From positions 1 to 33,301 of the forward strand of contig CASDQM010000009.1 in assembly GCA_949282745.1 (NCBI GenBank): 33,301 nt of DNA, written 5' to 3'. The notes under the pieces were generated by a model. The model was not told the DNA's origin and searched no databases. It was given only the letters and a program-made list of their open reading frames with translations. Shown piece after piece: positions 32,690 to 33,301 of the stretch. The DNA is from an uncultured Sutterella sp. GTDB lineage: Bacteria > Pseudomonadota > Gammaproteobacteria > Burkholderiales > Burkholderiaceae_F. Numbering within the stretch: the first letter of the stretch is position 1; every line of letters starts with the position of its first letter. Both the position numbers and the translations under genes were made by a program.

Positions 32690-33301
32690 CAAATTTCTGT
32701 GTCCGTCATGTCCTGGAAGGGGGAGGGAGAGAAGATGGCGGTGCACATTGCGCTCGGCATCAATGCCCGAGGGATGCGCGACGTACTGCGCATGTGGATC
32801 GCCGAGAACGAAGACGAAGCCCGTCTTTACCTCGCTCAAAGCCCGTGGCGTAGAAGACATCCTGATCGCCGTCAAGGATGATCTGACGGGCATGACCAAC
32901 GCGCTGGACAGTGTTTCCTCGGACGGAACACCAGACGTATATCGTGCACCTTATCCGCGCTTCTACGACCTTCCTCTCCCACAGGGACCGCAAGGCGGTC
33001 TGCACCCTGCTGAAAGCGATCTACGGGGCAACCGACGCCGTAACAGCTGAAAAAGCGCTCGAGGCTCTGGAGCAATCCGTGCTTGGGCGCCGTTATCCCG
33101 CTGTAGCGCAGACGTGGCGCCGCTCTTGGGCGCAGGTGGTTCCCTTCTTCAACTTCCCGTCCGAGGTGCGCAGGTTGATCTATACGACCAACTCCATCGA
33201 GGGCTTGAACCGGGCGATTCGCAAGATAATCAAAACGCGTACGCTTTTCCTGAACGAGAAGGCGGAAAAGAAGTTGATTTACCTCGCCATTCAAGGATTT
33301 A
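32690..33301 (+). pseudogene. Frameshifted IS256-family (mutator) transposase, cut by the window end
   Basis: Three frames together give one transposase core. Frame A: KMAVHIALGINARGMRDVLRM and WIAENEDEARLYLA (to about 32830). Frame B: TSLKARGVEDILIAV and KDDLTGMTNALDSV (to about 32913). Frame C: FPRTEHQTYIVHLIRAS, SHRDRKAVCTLLKAIYGATD, then RRLIYTTNSIEGLNRAIRK to the edge. KDDLTGM carries the second catalytic aspartate and TTNSIEGLN the glutamate of the DDE triad. Two indels (near 32830 and 32913) break the gene, and the N-terminal DNA-binding half is missing. It is a dead remnant unless the reads are wrong. Confidence 0.85.

Noticed and set aside
1-33301. tRNA, rRNA genes and CRISPR arrays
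   Set aside because: None was seen on either strand by eye; a tRNAscan or CRISPR search would settle it.

Overview
The window looks like chromosome of a high-GC Gram-negative betaproteobacterium, most likely an anaerobic or microaerophilic Burkholderiales of the Sutterellaceae type. The grounds are a GC-rich third codon position throughout, a neisserial/burkholderial-type 16-strand porin, a DcuC-type anaerobic C4-dicarboxylate carrier, and an uptake hydrogenase with a hup-like gene order. The genus is an inference, because no rRNA is present.

Left and centre (1-14747): a nearly complete membrane-bound uptake [NiFe]-hydrogenase locus in two divergent blocks. The minus strand carries hyaA-hyaB-hyaC (small subunit, large subunit, cytochrome b), closed by a hairpin. 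It is followed by a PepSY-like periplasmic protein with a HutW/ChuW-type radical-SAM haem enzyme, then about 600 bp without a clear gene, then the hyaD maturation protease cut by the left edge. The plus strand carries hybE/hupJ, hupK, hypA, hypB, hypF, hypC, hypD and hypE, tightly packed with several ATGA overlaps. Together these make, metallate, proteolytically finish and electronically connect one H2-oxidising enzyme. HyaA has the six-cysteine proximal-cluster signature of oxygen-tolerant hydrogenases.

14958-18765: a FecBCD-type metal/chelate ABC importer (binding protein, permease, ATPase with a histidine-rich tail) co-transcribed with a SAM methyltransferase and closed by a terminator. 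Its place after the hyp genes and the His-rich tail suggest nickel or a nickel chelate, but this is not proven.

18793-22063: a flavodoxin-fold NAD(P)H oxidoreductase, a LysR regulator, a divergent secreted alpha/beta hydrolase, and an intergenic region with a 28-bp perfect palindrome.

22064-30128: a peptide/dicarboxylate region. A catalytically dead M3 peptidase paralogue (minus) is divergent from dcuC, an intact M3 oligoendopeptidase and a porin (plus), followed by an M20 peptidase. The shared promoter region holds five copies of AACCCT/AGGGTT.

30129-33301: a decayed accessory patch. It holds a 5'-truncated unknown gene meeting a 5'-truncated SF1 helicase-nuclease head to head, one frameshift in the helicase, a short repeat cluster, and a twice-frameshifted IS256-family transposase running off the right edge.
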